This document shows, piece by piece, positions 26,559 through 35,266 of a stretch of 64,000 nucleotides of DNA. A program made the translations under genes and the position numbers. The first letter of the stretch is position 1, and every line of letters starts with the position of its first letter. The stretch spans positions 186,001 through 250,000 of the forward strand of contig UCKU01000008.1 in assembly GCA_900473185.1 (NCBI GenBank), read 5' to 3'. The notes beneath the pieces are model-generated. The model saw only the letters and a list, made by a program, of their open reading frames with translations. It ran no database searches and was not told the origin of the DNA. This stretch comes from Hyphomicrobiales bacterium. GTDB taxonomy: Bacteria > Pseudomonadota > Alphaproteobacteria > Rhizobiales > Rhizobiaceae.

Positions 26559-28352
26559 TCAGATCTCGCCTGAAACCTCGCGGCGGCGGCGGTCGAGTTC
26601 TTCGCTGTAGCGGCGTAGCGTGTGGCTTTCGCTGAGCTGGCCGATCACCTTGCGCTCGATGAGGTTGTTGACGACGGCGAGCGCTTCGCTTTCGGTCTTG
26701 TCGAAGATCGCGGCCGCCTGTTTGGCGTTCATCTGCGGCTGCAGGAAATCGTTTTTGTAGCGGATGAAATCGGTCAGCTGCTGGGCTTCATCCTGCGCGC
26801 TGGTGGGGTTGGCGTAGATTTCCGGCACGAGCACGAGGCCGGCATATTTGTCGCCGTCATCGACGAGGATGACGCGCTGCGTCGAGCCGATGGGGAAGGC
26901 CTCTTTGAACGCGTCCATCGTTATTCCAAGTTTTGCGGTCTTCACGTCTGATCGCATCAGCTTGTCGACGGTCAGGTTGCGGATCCAGCCGACATCATGG
27001 GCGCTACGGATGCTCTCGCCGCGCAGGTGAAAGCGCCATGTGGCGAAGGAGTAGCCGAAGGTGGTGCGCACCACGAGTGACGAGGTAATGACGGCAGCGA
27101 GCACCAGAACGGTAATCGGAAAGTCGCCGGTAATCTCCAACGCCAGGAAGGTCATGGTCAGCGGCCCGCCGATGACGGCGACGGCGAGCGAACTCATGCC
27201 GACCACGGCATAGATCACGGGCGTCAGTGTCGCATCGGCGAAATAGGGGGCGGAATAGGCAAAGAGCTTGCCGAGTAGGGCGCCCATGAAGAGCGAGGCG
27301 AAGAACAGGCCGCCGCGGAAGCCGGAGCCGATGGACACGGCCGATGCCACCGACTTCAGAAGAAAGAGGCCGATCAGCGCGGGAATGGTGATCTCATGGG
27401 CGAGGTTCAGGTGCAGCGCGCCATGGCCGGCGGCAAGCACCTGCGGTGAGATCAGTGCCAGGAGGCCGACAACAATGCCGCCGAGTGCGGGGCGGAAGGG
27501 CAGCGCGATGGAGCTTTTGCGCGCCAGCTCCTCGACGAAGGAGACACCCTGCATCAGCAGGATGCCGATGCCGGCGCAGAAAGCGCCGAGGGCGATCGCC
27601 GGCACGTAATCGGCGGGCTGGACAGCGCCGAAGCTGCCGACATCGATGATGAAGTCGCTGCCGGAGAGCAGCCGGGCGACCAGTGTAGCGACGAGGGCGG
27701 CAACGACGACAGGCGTCAGCGAGACGATGGTGTAGGTGCCAATGATCAGCTCGAAGGCATAGAAGGCGCCGGTCAGCGGCGCATTGAAGGCGGCGGCGAT
27801 GGCGCCGGCCGCGCCGCAGCCGACGAGCACTCGCATGTCGGCGCGGCGAAGCTGCAGCTTCAGGCCGAATTTCGAGGCGATGCCGGCGGCAAGCTGCGTA
27901 TAGCCGGCCTCCAGACCGACGGATGCGCCGAAGCCGTTGGAAACGAGATTCTGGATGGCGACAAGGATGCTGTCCGTCAGCGACAGGCGGCCGCCATGCA
28001 AGGCATTGGCCTCGATTGGGTCGACCATCGGCTTCTTGCGCCATCTGGCGAGAATGAAGATCAACAGGCCGAGCAGCACGCCGCCGGCAACCGGGGCCGT
28101 CATCAGCAGGAACTTGCTGTCGATCTGCGAGGCGCTGAGCCTCGTTGTGCCGTCTATGCCAAAGATCAGCCTGTGCATCTCTTCCGAGACATAGCTCATG
28201 GCGGTGACCGCAAGGCCCGAGGCGATACCGACGAGCGCGCCGGCAAAGACCATGCCCATTTCGGTGTGGCGGATGAGCGCGCGCATGCGTCCCGGATCGA
28301 AGACGGTGCCAAGAGGGCCGAGGCGGCGAATATCCATTCGGGAGAGCATCAT
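26559..28352 (-). CDS. ClC-family chloride channel/transporter with CBS domains
   Basis: A 597-residue membrane protein of the ClC family. About eleven hydrophobic helices span residues 30-440, and a CBS-type regulatory region lies at about 455-575. The gating-glutamate segment is present as GLEAGYTQ (canonical GREGPT), and the helix N region as SGFRGGLFFASLFMGALLG. It could be a Cl-/H+ exchanger or channel; the divergence from the canonical motif leaves ion selectivity open. Alternative starts are ATG 28349 and 28337. It is divergent from the B12 riboswitch. Confidence 0.88.
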   Translation of the reverse strand: MMLSRMDIRRLGPLGTVFDPGRMRALIRHTEMGMVFAGALVGIASGLAVTAMSYVSEEMHRLIFGIDGTTRLSASQIDSKFLLMTAPVAGGVLLGLLIFILARWRKKPMVDPIEANALHGGRLSLTDSILVAIQNLVSNGFGASVGLEAGYTQLAAGIASKFGLKLQLRRADMRVLVGCGAAGAIAAAFNAPLTGAFYAFELIIGTYTIVSLTPVVVAALVATLVARLLSGSDFIIDVGSFGAVQPADYVPAIALGAFCAGIGILLMQGVSFVEELARKSSIALPFRPALGGIVVGLLALISPQVLAAGHGALHLNLAHEITIPALIGLFLLKSVASAVSIGSGFRGGLFFASLFMGALLGKLFAYSAPYFADATLTPVIYAVVGMSSLAVAVIGGPLTMTFLALEITGDFPITVLVLAAVITSSLVVRTTFGYSFATWRFHLRGESIRSAHDVGWIRNLTVDKLMRSDVKTAKLGITMDAFKEAFPIGSTQRVILVDDGDKYAGLVLVPEIYANPTSAQDEAQQLTDFIRYKNDFLQPQMNAKQAAAIFDKTESEALAVVNNLIERKVIGQLSESHTLRRYSEELDRRRREVSGEI

Positions 28353-28570
28353 GGGGAAACTAGGCGGCAGGAGTGGGGGTCAAGGGCGGGGCCGGCATCC
28401 GCATGAGCGGCAATTGCGGCAAAATACCGACTGGGCTGTAAAGTTTTTGTGACGTAAGCCTTTGATTAAAGACGATAATATCGGTAGTGTAAGTCGAGAT
28501 GAGCTCTGTGTACGCCCCGTGCAGCGATTGACATGCCCGGGGCGGAAGCCTAACCATGAATTGACATAAT

Positions 28571-28938
28571 GGATGGTTCCGGATCGGCCTTAAGCCTTCC
28601 GGATGAAAAGGGAATGTGACGGGGTGGACCCAAGCCGGGCGCCTTCATCACAGCCGACCCCGCGACTGTAGAGCAGTCAGGGTCTTCCGTCCGGCATTTT
28701 AGCCGTTGCGCTGACAGCCTCGCATTCTGCAGGCGGGCAAGGCGGTATGGATGCCGGAAAAGCCACTGGAATGCATCGTGATCAGCCGGGGCAGGACGCC
28801 TCTTTTTCTACGAATCGTCCGCCTTTTCACGAGAAGCAGCCGGGAAGGCGAGGCAGATCCGCTGGCACGATCAGGGGCGACCGGAAACGGTCTGCCCCTG
28901 TCGCGGCCGATAACTGCGAGCCAGGAGACCTGCCATCC
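28571..28938 (+). promoter_or_regulatory. Cobalamin (B12) riboswitch
   Basis: The closing stem GGATGG (28571-28576) pairs with CCATCC (28933-28938). Conserved blocks occur in order: GATGAAAAGGGAAT, GGGGTGG, CAGCCGACCCCGCGACTGTA, GCCACTGG (28762-28769), CCGGGAAGGC (28840-28849) and the B12 box GAGCCAGGAGACCTGCC (28918-28934). A long extra arm lies between CCACTGG and CCGGGAAGG. It should bind adenosylcobalamin and reduce expression of cobP-cobW-cobN-cobO. The expression platform is not obvious: the first gene starts 371 bases further on, with a large palindrome between. Confidence 0.93.
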
Positions 28939-29087
28939 GTGCCGGGCATTGTGCCCATACTGGGCCGTTTGCCCGCTGCCAGCACGGAGGTTGTCTTGGC
29001 TGAAGGATTTTATTCAGCGCTGCCTCTGGCGGTGCGTATGCGAGGCGCCGGCATGGTGCGTTCGGCCTCCTACGCAGAATATGCGGT

Positions 29088-29238
29088 ACCCCCCTCTGTC
29101 CTGCCGGACATCTCCCCCACAAGGGGGGAGATTGAATCGCGGAGAGCTTCTCCCGAAACAACTAATGTAGGGTGGTGGTCTCGCTCCTTGTCGATCTCCC
29201 CCCTTGTGGGGGAGATGTCCGGCAGGACAGAGGGGGGT
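29088..29238. repeat. 151-bp palindromic repeat element, copy 1 (cobP leader)
   Basis: Arms of 48 bases (29088-29135 and 29191-29238) are reverse complements except at one position, with a 55-base loop. The left arm begins ACCCCCCTCTGTCCTGCCGG. Copy 2 is at 31497-31647. Arms are almost identical between copies while loops differ by about 25 percent. It lies between the riboswitch and cobP; as RNA it would form a very stable hairpin. Confidence 0.92.
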
Positions 29239-29309
29239 GCCACACCCTCCACCACCGAGAAAGGCATGCGCGTAATAAGCCTTGCCTTCTCTCCGAGGGG
29301 CGTCCGAGC

Positions 29310-29819
29310 ATGACCGCCACCTTCGTCCTCGGCGGCGCCCGCTCGGGCAAATCCCGCTTCGCCGAAAACCTCGTCACCACAAGCGGCCTCGACCGCCACT
29401 ACATTGCCACAGGCCGCGCCTGGGACGACGAAATGCAGGCGCGCATCAACCAGCACAAGGCCGACCGCGGCCCTTCCTGGACCACACATGAAGAGCCGCT
29501 CGACCTTACCGAACGCCTTGCCGCCATCGATGGCGAGGGCAGGGCGATCCTCGTCGATTGCCTGACGCTGTGGCTTACCAATCTGATGATGGAGGGCCGC
29601 GATATCGCCGCCCTATCCGCCGCCCTTGCCGCCTTTCTACCGCAGGCAAGGGCGCGGCTCGTCATTGTTTCCAATGAAGTCGGCCTCGGCATCGTGCCCG
29701 AGAACCGAATGGCGCGGGAGTTTCGCGACCATGCCGGCCGGTTGCACCAAATGATCGCGGCATCCGCCGACGACGTCTATTTTATCGCGGCAGGTCTGCC
29801 GCTGAAAATGAAGGGTTAG
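29310..29819 (+). CDS. cobP: Adenosylcobinamide kinase / adenosylcobinamide-phosphate guanylyltransferase
   Basis: A 169-residue bifunctional enzyme of nucleotide-loop assembly: it phosphorylates adenosylcobinamide, then attaches GMP. P-loop GGARSGKS lies at residues 8-15, the [12 protein letters not shown] segment near 35, [12 protein letters not shown] near 88 and [12 protein letters not shown] near 120. The length is normal. The frame is open further upstream through the palindrome, but ATG 29310 with GAGGGG upstream is the real start. It is the first gene after the B12 riboswitch and is followed by cobW after 4 bases. Confidence 0.94.
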   Translation: MTATFVLGGARSGKSRFAENLVTTSGLDRHYIATGRAWDDEMQARINQHKADRGPSWTTHEEPLDLTERLAAIDGEGRAILVDCLTLWLTNLMMEGRDIAALSAALAAFLPQARARLVIVSNEVGLGIVPENRMAREFRDHAGRLHQMIAASADDVYFIAAGLPLKMKG

Positions 29820-29823
29820 TTCC

Positions 29824-30870
29824 ATGCAGCAGAAAATCCCCGCAACCGTCATCACCGGCTTCCTCGGCGCCGGCAAGACGACGATGATCCGCAACCTGCT
29901 CACCAATGCCGGCGGCAAGAAGATCGCGCTCATCATCAACGAGTTCGGCGATCTCGGCGTCGACGGCGATGTGCTGAAGGGCTGCGGGGCGGAGAACTGC
30001 ACAGAGGACGATATTATCGAGCTCACCAATGGCTGCATCTGCTGCACGGTGGCCGACGATTTCATTCCGACCATGACCAAGCTTCTGGAGCGCGACCAGC
30101 GCCCCGACCATATCGTCATCGAAACCTCGGGCCTTGCCCTGCCGCAGCCTCTGGTCGCCGCCTTCAACTGGCCTGACATCAGAAGCGAGGTGACCGTCGA
30201 TGGCGTCATCACCGTGGTCGACAGCGCCGCTGTCGCGGCCGGGCGTTTTGCCGATGATCACGATGCCGTCGATGCGCGCCGCGCCGAGGATGAATCGCTC
30301 GATCACGAAAGCCCGATCGAGGAACTGTTCGAGGACCAGCTGACCTGCGCCGACCTGATCGTGCTCAACAAGACCGATCTGATCGACGCCGAGGGTCTCG
30401 GTCGCGTGAAGAGCGAAGTTGCCTCGCGCATCGCCCGCAAACCCGTGATGATCGAGGCGAAGAATGGCGAAGTGCCGGCAAGCGTGCTGCTTGGCCTCGG
30501 CATCGGCACGGAAGACGATATCGGCAACCGCAAGTCCCATCACGAGCTGGAGCATGAAGATGGCGAGCCGCACGACCATGACGAATTCGACAGTTTCGTC
30601 GTCGAGCTTGGCGCTATCGCCGATACATCAGGTTTCGTCGAGAAGCTCAAGGGCATCATCGGCGAGCATGACGTGCTGCGCCTCAAGGGCTTCATCGATG
30701 TCTCCGGCAAGCCGATGCGCCTGCAGTTGCAGGCCGTGGGTGCCCGCATCGATCAGTATTTCGACCGCGCTTGGGCACCGGGCGAAGCCCGCACAACGCG
30801 CCTCGTCGTCATTGGTCTGCACGAGATGGATCAGGATGCGGTGCGCAAGGCGATCGTGGCACTGGTCTAA
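29824..30870 (+). CDS. cobW: CobW, G3E-family GTPase (metal handling in cobalamin synthesis)
   Basis: A 348-residue G3E GTPase. It has P-loop GFLGAGKTT, the zinc/cobalt-binding NGCICC motif around residue 75, NKTDLID near 180, and a His/Asp/Glu-rich loop HHELEHEDGEPHDHDEF near 240 that can bind metal. A CobW_C domain closes the protein. CobW is thought to deliver cobalt to the CobNST chelatase. It is tightly spaced between cobP and cobN. Confidence 0.95.
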   Translation: MQQKIPATVITGFLGAGKTTMIRNLLTNAGGKKIALIINEFGDLGVDGDVLKGCGAENCTEDDIIELTNGCICCTVADDFIPTMTKLLERDQRPDHIVIETSGLALPQPLVAAFNWPDIRSEVTVDGVITVVDSAAVAAGRFADDHDAVDARRAEDESLDHESPIEELFEDQLTCADLIVLNKTDLIDAEGLGRVKSEVASRIARKPVMIEAKNGEVPASVLLGLGIGTEDDIGNRKSHHELEHEDGEPHDHDEFDSFVVELGAIADTSGFVEKLKGIIGEHDVLRLKGFIDVSGKPMRLQLQAVGARIDQYFDRAWAPGEARTTRLVVIGLHEMDQDAVRKAIVALV

Positions 30871-30879
30871 GGGGTTTCG

Positions 30880-33198
30880 ATGCATCTGCTTCTGGCTCAA
30901 CAGGGAACGATCAGCGACGGGGACGAGGCCATCGACCTCGGCCAATCGCCGGGCGATATCCTGTTCCTGTCGGCCGCCGACACCGAGCTTGCGGCGATCG
31001 CTGCGGCTCATTCCAGCGGGGCGAGCGGGCATACGCTCAGGCTTGCGAGCCTGATGAGCCTGAAGCATCCGATGTCGGTCGATACCTACGTCGAACGCAC
31101 GGCGCGACATGCGAAGCTGATCATCGTGCGGGCGCTGGGTGGGGCGAGCTATTTTCACTATGCGCTCGAGGCGCTGCATGCGGTGGCGGCTCGGAGCGGG
31201 GCGCTGATTGCGGTGCTGCCGGGGGATTCCAAGCCGGATGCGGGGCTGACGCCGTTTTCGAATGTGGCGCTTGAGGATCTCAATGCGCTCTGGGGCTATC
31301 TGATCGAGGGCGGTGACGCCAATGCGCGGGGTTTTCTTGCCTATGCCTCGGCGATGCTTTCGGGGGCGGAGAAGCCGGCGCCAGCCGTGCCGCTGATGAA
31401 GGCGGGGATCTGGTGGCCAGGGCGGGGGCTTGTCGGGGTTGAAGAGTGGCGGCGGCTTGTTTTGGCTGTGCCGTCCTCGGCTGCTGAGGGTGTGACACCC
31501 CCCTCTGTCCTGCCGGACATCTCCCCCACAAGGGGGGAGATCGAATCGCGGCAACCATCTCCCCAAACAACTGATGTAGGGCGACGGTCTGGCGTCTTGT
31601 CGATCTCCCCCCTTGTGGGGGAGATGTCCGGCAGGACAGAGGGGGGTAGCTCTACCTTCGACCCTCTCGATTGCGACATGGCCGCCACCTGGACTGGTCC
31701 ACGGCCGGCGATCCTTGCCGATATCACCGACGCCCCCTGGCGCACGAACGGCGATACGGTCGAGCGCATTGAACTGCTAGCCGCCAAGCTTGTCTCCGGT
31801 GAAATCACCTGCCCAACCCTCTGGTCCCAAACCAGAGCCGTGCTCGACGAAATCGAAGCCCGCCTCAAACCCTCGATCCTCGCCTGCGGCCCGGCCGAGA
31901 TCGCCAGTCTGCTGCGCGGCCTCGACGGCCGTTTCGTGCCGCCCGGGCCATCCGGCGCGCCGACGCGCGGGCGGCCGGATGTGTTGCCGACGGGGCGGAA
32001 TTTTTACTCGGTGGACAGTCGTGCTGTGCCGACGCCCGCCGCCTACGAGCTCGGCAAGAAATCTGCCGAACTCCTGATCCGCCGCTATGTGCAGGATCAC
32101 GGCGAATGGCCCGTCTCCTTCGGGCTGACGGCCTGGGGCACGTCCAACATGCGCACCGGCGGTGACGATATCGCGCAAGCCCTGGCGCTGATCGGGGTCA
32201 AGCCCGTGTGGGACATGGCGTCCCGCCGCGTCACCGGCTACGAGATCATTCCGCAGGCCATGCTACACCGGCCGCGGGTCGACGTGACGCTGCGTATTTC
32301 CGGTTTTTTCCGCGATGCCTTTCCCGAGCAGATCGCGCTCTTCGACAAGGCGATCCGCGCAGTCGGCGCTCTGGAGGAGGATGCAACCGACAACCCGATT
32401 GCCGGGCGCATGCGCGGCGAGGCGGCGCGGCTGATCGCTGCCGGGCTTGATGAGAAGGCCGCGGCAAAGCGGGCGGGCTATCGCATCTTCGGATCGAAGC
32501 CGGGTGCCTATGGGGCCGGCTTGCAGGCGTTGATCGACGAGAAGGGCTGGGAGCGGCGGGCCGATCTTGCCGAAGCCTATCTGGTCTGGGGCAGCTATGC
32601 CTATGGCGCTGGCGAAGAGGGCCGGGCCGAGCGCGGGGTCTTCGAGGAGCGGCTGCGCTCCATCCAGGCCGTCGTGCAGAACCAGGACAATCGCGAGCAC
32701 GACCTGCTCGACAGCGATGATTATTACCAGTTCGAAGGCGGCATGGCGGCGGCGGCCGAGGCGCTTGGCGGCGCGCGGCCGGCGATCTATCACAATGATC
32801 ATTCACGGCCGGAAAAGCCTGTAATCCGCTCGCTCGAGGAAGAGATCGGGCGGGTGGTACGCGCGCGCGTCGTCAATCCGAAGTGGATCGAGGGCGTCAT
32901 GCGCCACGGCTACAAGGGTGCCTTCGAGATTGCGGCGACAGTCGATTATCTCTTCGCGTTCGCGGCAACGACGGGTGCGGTCGGCAATCATCATTTCGAG
33001 GCGGTCTATCAGGCCTTCGTCGCCGACCCCAAAGTGCGCGATTTCATGGCCGAGAAGAACCCGGCTGCCCTTTCCGAAATGAAGGAGCGGCTCATGGAGG
33101 CGATCGAGCGAAAGCTCTGGACGCCGCGCAGCAACTCGGCGCAATTCAACCTCACTGAATCCAACGAAACCAAGAAAAGAGCAGGCAGCCAGCCATGA
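30880..33198 (+). CDS. cobN: Cobaltochelatase subunit CobN, internally deleted, with a palindromic element in frame
   Basis: CobN is the large subunit of the ATP-dependent chelatase that inserts cobalt into hydrogenobyrinic acid a,c-diamide. It is normally about 1,250-1,280 residues; this frame has 772. Residues 1-205 match the N-terminus (MHLLLAQQGTISDGDEAIDL onward). Residues 257-772 match the C-terminal part from FDPLDC..TWTGPRP through GRPDVLPTGRNFYSVDSRAV to DLLDSDDYYQFEGG. Between them, residues 206-256 are translated from the 151-bp palindrome. About 550 central residues are missing. The frame stays open and cobO overlaps by 4 bases. It is probably non-functional, or an assembly collapse; an active short form is not excluded. 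Confidence 0.85.
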   Translation: MHLLLAQQGTISDGDEAIDLGQSPGDILFLSAADTELAAIAAAHSSGASGHTLRLASLMSLKHPMSVDTYVERTARHAKLIIVRALGGASYFHYALEALHAVAARSGALIAVLPGDSKPDAGLTPFSNVALEDLNALWGYLIEGGDANARGFLAYASAMLSGAEKPAPAVPLMKAGIWWPGRGLVGVEEWRRLVLAVPSSAAEGVTPPSVLPDISPTRGEIESRQPSPQTTDVGRRSGVLSISPLVGEMSGRTEGGSSTFDPLDCDMAATWTGPRPAILADITDAPWRTNGDTVERIELLAAKLVSGEITCPTLWSQTRAVLDEIEARLKPSILACGPAEIASLLRGLDGRFVPPGPSGAPTRGRPDVLPTGRNFYSVDSRAVPTPAAYELGKKSAELLIRRYVQDHGEWPVSFGLTAWGTSNMRTGGDDIAQALALIGVKPVWDMASRRVTGYEIIPQAMLHRPRVDVTLRISGFFRDAFPEQIALFDKAIRAVGALEEDATDNPIAGRMRGEAARLIAAGLDEKAAAKRAGYRIFGSKPGAYGAGLQALIDEKGWERRADLAEAYLVWGSYAYGAGEEGRAERGVFEERLRSIQAVVQNQDNREHDLLDSDDYYQFEGGMAAAAEALGGARPAIYHNDHSRPEKPVIRSLEEEIGRVVRARVVNPKWIEGVMRHGYKGAFEIAATVDYLFAFAATTGAVGNHHFEAVYQAFVADPKVRDFMAEKNPAALSEMKERLMEAIERKLWTPRSNSAQFNLTESNETKKRAGSQP
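31497..31647. repeat. 151-bp palindromic repeat element, copy 2 (inside cobN)
   Basis: Arms of 48 bases (31497-31544 and 31600-31647) are perfect reverse complements around a 55-base loop. It has the same length and arm sequence as copy 1 at 29088-29238. It is read through without a stop in the cobN frame and sits exactly where the central part of cobN is missing. Confidence 0.93.
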
Positions 33199-33827
33199 CC
33201 GAAGAGCCAGTCGTACCAGCCGAAAAGGACGATGCCCGTCACGCCGAGAAGATGGCGAAGAAGAAGGCCGCCCGTGACAAGATCATGGCCAGCAAGACGG
33301 ATGAGAAGGGCCTGATCATCGTCCATACCGGCAAGGGCAAGGGCAAATCCTCGGCCGCTTTCGGCATGATCTTTCGCCATATCGCCCATGGCAAGCCGTC
33401 TGCCGTCGTGCAGTTCATCAAGGGCGCCATGTGGACGGGCGAGCGGGATCTAATCGAAAGGCATTTCTCCGATGTCTGCCAATTCCACACGATGGGCGAG
33501 GGCTTTACCTGGGAGACGCAGGATCGGGCGCGGGATGTGGCGGCGGCCGGTGCTGCCTGGGAAAAGGCCAAGGAACTGATCCGCGACGAGCGCAATTCCA
33601 TGGTGCTGCTCGACGAGATCAATATCGCGCTGCGCTACGACTATCTCGATATCAACGAGGTGGTGGAGTTCCTGAAAAACGAGAAGCCACACATGACACA
33701 CGTCGTGCTGACCGGGCGCAACGCCAAGGACGAACTGATCGAGATCGCCGATCTCGTCACCGAGATGGAACTCGTCAAACATCCCTTCCGCTCGGGCATC
33801 AAGGGGCAGCCAGGCGTCGAGTTCTGA
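33195..33827 (+). CDS. cobO: Cob(I)yrinic acid a,c-diamide adenosyltransferase (CobA/CobO/ButR type)
   Basis: A 210-residue enzyme that transfers the adenosyl group of ATP to Co(I) corrinoids. It has P-loop HTGKGKGKSSAAFG near residue 45, MWTGERDLIERHF near 80, VLLDEINIALRYDYLD near 145 and TGRNAKDELIEIADLVTEM near 175. A lysine-rich N-terminal tail precedes the domain, as is common in this type. Its ATG overlaps the cobN stop (ATGA), so translation is probably coupled. It converges with the XRE gene. Confidence 0.95.
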   Translation: MTEEPVVPAEKDDARHAEKMAKKKAARDKIMASKTDEKGLIIVHTGKGKGKSSAAFGMIFRHIAHGKPSAVVQFIKGAMWTGERDLIERHFSDVCQFHTMGEGFTWETQDRARDVAAAGAAWEKAKELIRDERNSMVLLDEINIALRYDYLDINEVVEFLKNEKPHMTHVVLTGRNAKDELIEIADLVTEMELVKHPFRSGIKGQPGVEF

Positions 33828-33830
33828 TCC

Positions 33831-34625
33831 TTAGTTGGCGAGATGGCCGCGCAATATCGCGGCCGTTTCTTCATCGGCCGGGAAGAGCGTTTCGATCGCC
33901 AGTTCAGACAGGGTGATATCGACAGGCGTGCCGAAGACGGTCGTTGTCGAGATGAAGGAAAGCAGGCCGGCTTTGGTCGAGAGCTGCAAGGGCACGGCGA
34001 TGCCGGCAAGGTCGGTGTGGGTCTCGCTGGGATCTTTGGGAGCCGGATAGGACAGCAGTTCCTTCAACAGCTTTTCCAGCACCGGATCGCCCGAGACCGA
34101 AATCTGCTGACGCAGCCGATCAAGCAGATGGGCGCGCCATTCCGAGAGATTGATGATGTGCGGTGCCAGCCCCTGTGGATGCAGGCTGAGGCGCAGCACG
34201 TTGACCGGCGGTTCCAGCAGGGATGGATCGGCAACGGCTTCGAGCAGTGGTCCGATGGCGGCGTTGGCGGCAACCAGCGTCCAGTGGCGGTCGATGGCGA
34301 TCGCCGGGAAGGGCTCGTGGCCTTTCAGCACTCTATCGATGGCGCGGCGCGCGGGCTCAAGGGCGGGATCATCCAGTCTGCGTTCGGCAAAGACCGGAGC
34401 GAAACCCGCAGCCAGCAGCAGCGGGTTCCGGTCGCGGAGCGGCACGCCGAGGCGTTCGGCGAGATGGAGCAGCATTTCGCGGCTCGGGGTCGAGCGCCCG
34501 CTCTCGATGAAGCTCAAATGCCGTTGCGAGATATCGGCCTCCAGCGCCAGGTCCAGCTGGCTCATGCGCCGGCGCTGGCGCCACTCGCGCAGGTGATCTC
34601 CGAGAGAGCGGGCGGTCGGGGTCAT
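33831..34625 (-). CDS. XRE-family regulator with MmyB-like ligand domain
   Basis: A 264-residue protein with an N-terminal helix-turn-helix (about 8-65: LREWRQRRRMSQLDLALEAD, then ISQRHLSFIESGRSTPS). A C-terminal MmyB-like domain (about 95-260) follows, a PAS-like fold that binds fatty-acid-type ligands in some members. Its start codon shares one base with the stop of the upstream SnoaL-like gene (TGATG), so the two form an operon and probably act together. The target is unknown. Confidence 0.87.
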   Translation of the reverse strand: MTPTARSLGDHLREWRQRRRMSQLDLALEADISQRHLSFIESGRSTPSREMLLHLAERLGVPLRDRNPLLLAAGFAPVFAERRLDDPALEPARRAIDRVLKGHEPFPAIAIDRHWTLVAANAAIGPLLEAVADPSLLEPPVNVLRLSLHPQGLAPHIINLSEWRAHLLDRLRQQISVSGDPVLEKLLKELLSYPAPKDPSETHTDLAGIAVPLQLSTKAGLLSFISTTTVFGTPVDITLSELAIETLFPADEETAAILRGHLAN

Positions 34626-35005
34626 CAGGCGGCTTCCGGCAAGAGATCGATGAAGCCGCGGACGGATTTCAGCCTGCCGTCCTCAAGCTCGGCGAAATCC
34701 GTGCCCTTGATCAGCGCTTCGCCATTTTCCGGGCCGAGGCCCCAGGAGAAGCGCAGGTTGTTTCCATAGCCATCGGCCGTGCCGATCAGCTCGAAACGAA
34801 AGCCGGGGAAGCGGCTTTGGACGGCTTCGACCAGCGAATTGATCTGCTCATGGCCTTCGCCGCGCATCAGCGGATCGATATAGGTCGCGGCCTCTGTCCA
34901 GCTCTCGGCGATGAGAGCGCGGCGGCGAGCGGCGTCCGTCTCGTTCCAGATGGCGAGGTAGCGCTCGGCGTTGGTGTTTGCGTCGTTTGTCGGGGCGTTG
35001 GGCAT
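34625..35005 (-). CDS. SnoaL/NTF2-like fold protein
   Basis: A 126-residue protein of the cone-shaped NTF2/SnoaL fold: AERYLAIWNETDAARRRALI, then SWTEAATYIDPLMRGEGHE and FRFELIGTADGYGNNLRFSW. Members include polyketide cyclases and small-molecule isomerases, but many have no known reaction. GGAGATGAC-type ribosome site. It is first in a two-gene operon with the XRE regulator. Confidence 0.8.
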   Translation of the reverse strand: MPNAPTNDANTNAERYLAIWNETDAARRRALIAESWTEAATYIDPLMRGEGHEQINSLVEAVQSRFPGFRFELIGTADGYGNNLRFSWGLGPENGEALIKGTDFAELEDGRLKSVRGFIDLLPEAA

Positions 35006-35119
35006 CGGGTCATCTCCTTTTGATCGCCTTTCATATTCAGGCAGGTGTCATGTTCAGGCAGGGCGATCATCGGCGAAAGCGGTGCAGCCTATCAATTACG
35101 CGGGAGGTAATGGAAGGCT

Positions 35120-35188
35120 GATCAACAATCGGGTTTCACACAATTGCGGACGTAAAACCGCGGCACATTTTTGAGGGAATTGTTGATC
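35120..35188. repeat. Short palindromic rhizobial repeat, copy 1
   Basis: Outer arms GATCAACAAT (35120-35129) and ATTGTTGATC (35179-35188) are perfect inverse complements. The inner part, TTTCACACAATTGCGGACGT followed by AAAACCGCGG and ending TTTTTGAGGGAATTG, resembles the repeat at 38432-38482. Confidence 0.65.
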
Positions 35189-35266
35189 TCGCGGCTTGGT
35201 GATTTGACAGGCGTGGAGGCAGTCCGGAGATTTGCGGCGACCCCTTTTGCCCCGGAGGAGACAGCA

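Noticed and set aside
28747..29313. A 188-codon open frame across the B12 riboswitch and palindrome copy 1
   Set aside because: It starts inside the riboswitch core and its protein has no family features; openness is explained by GC content and by the stop-free element.
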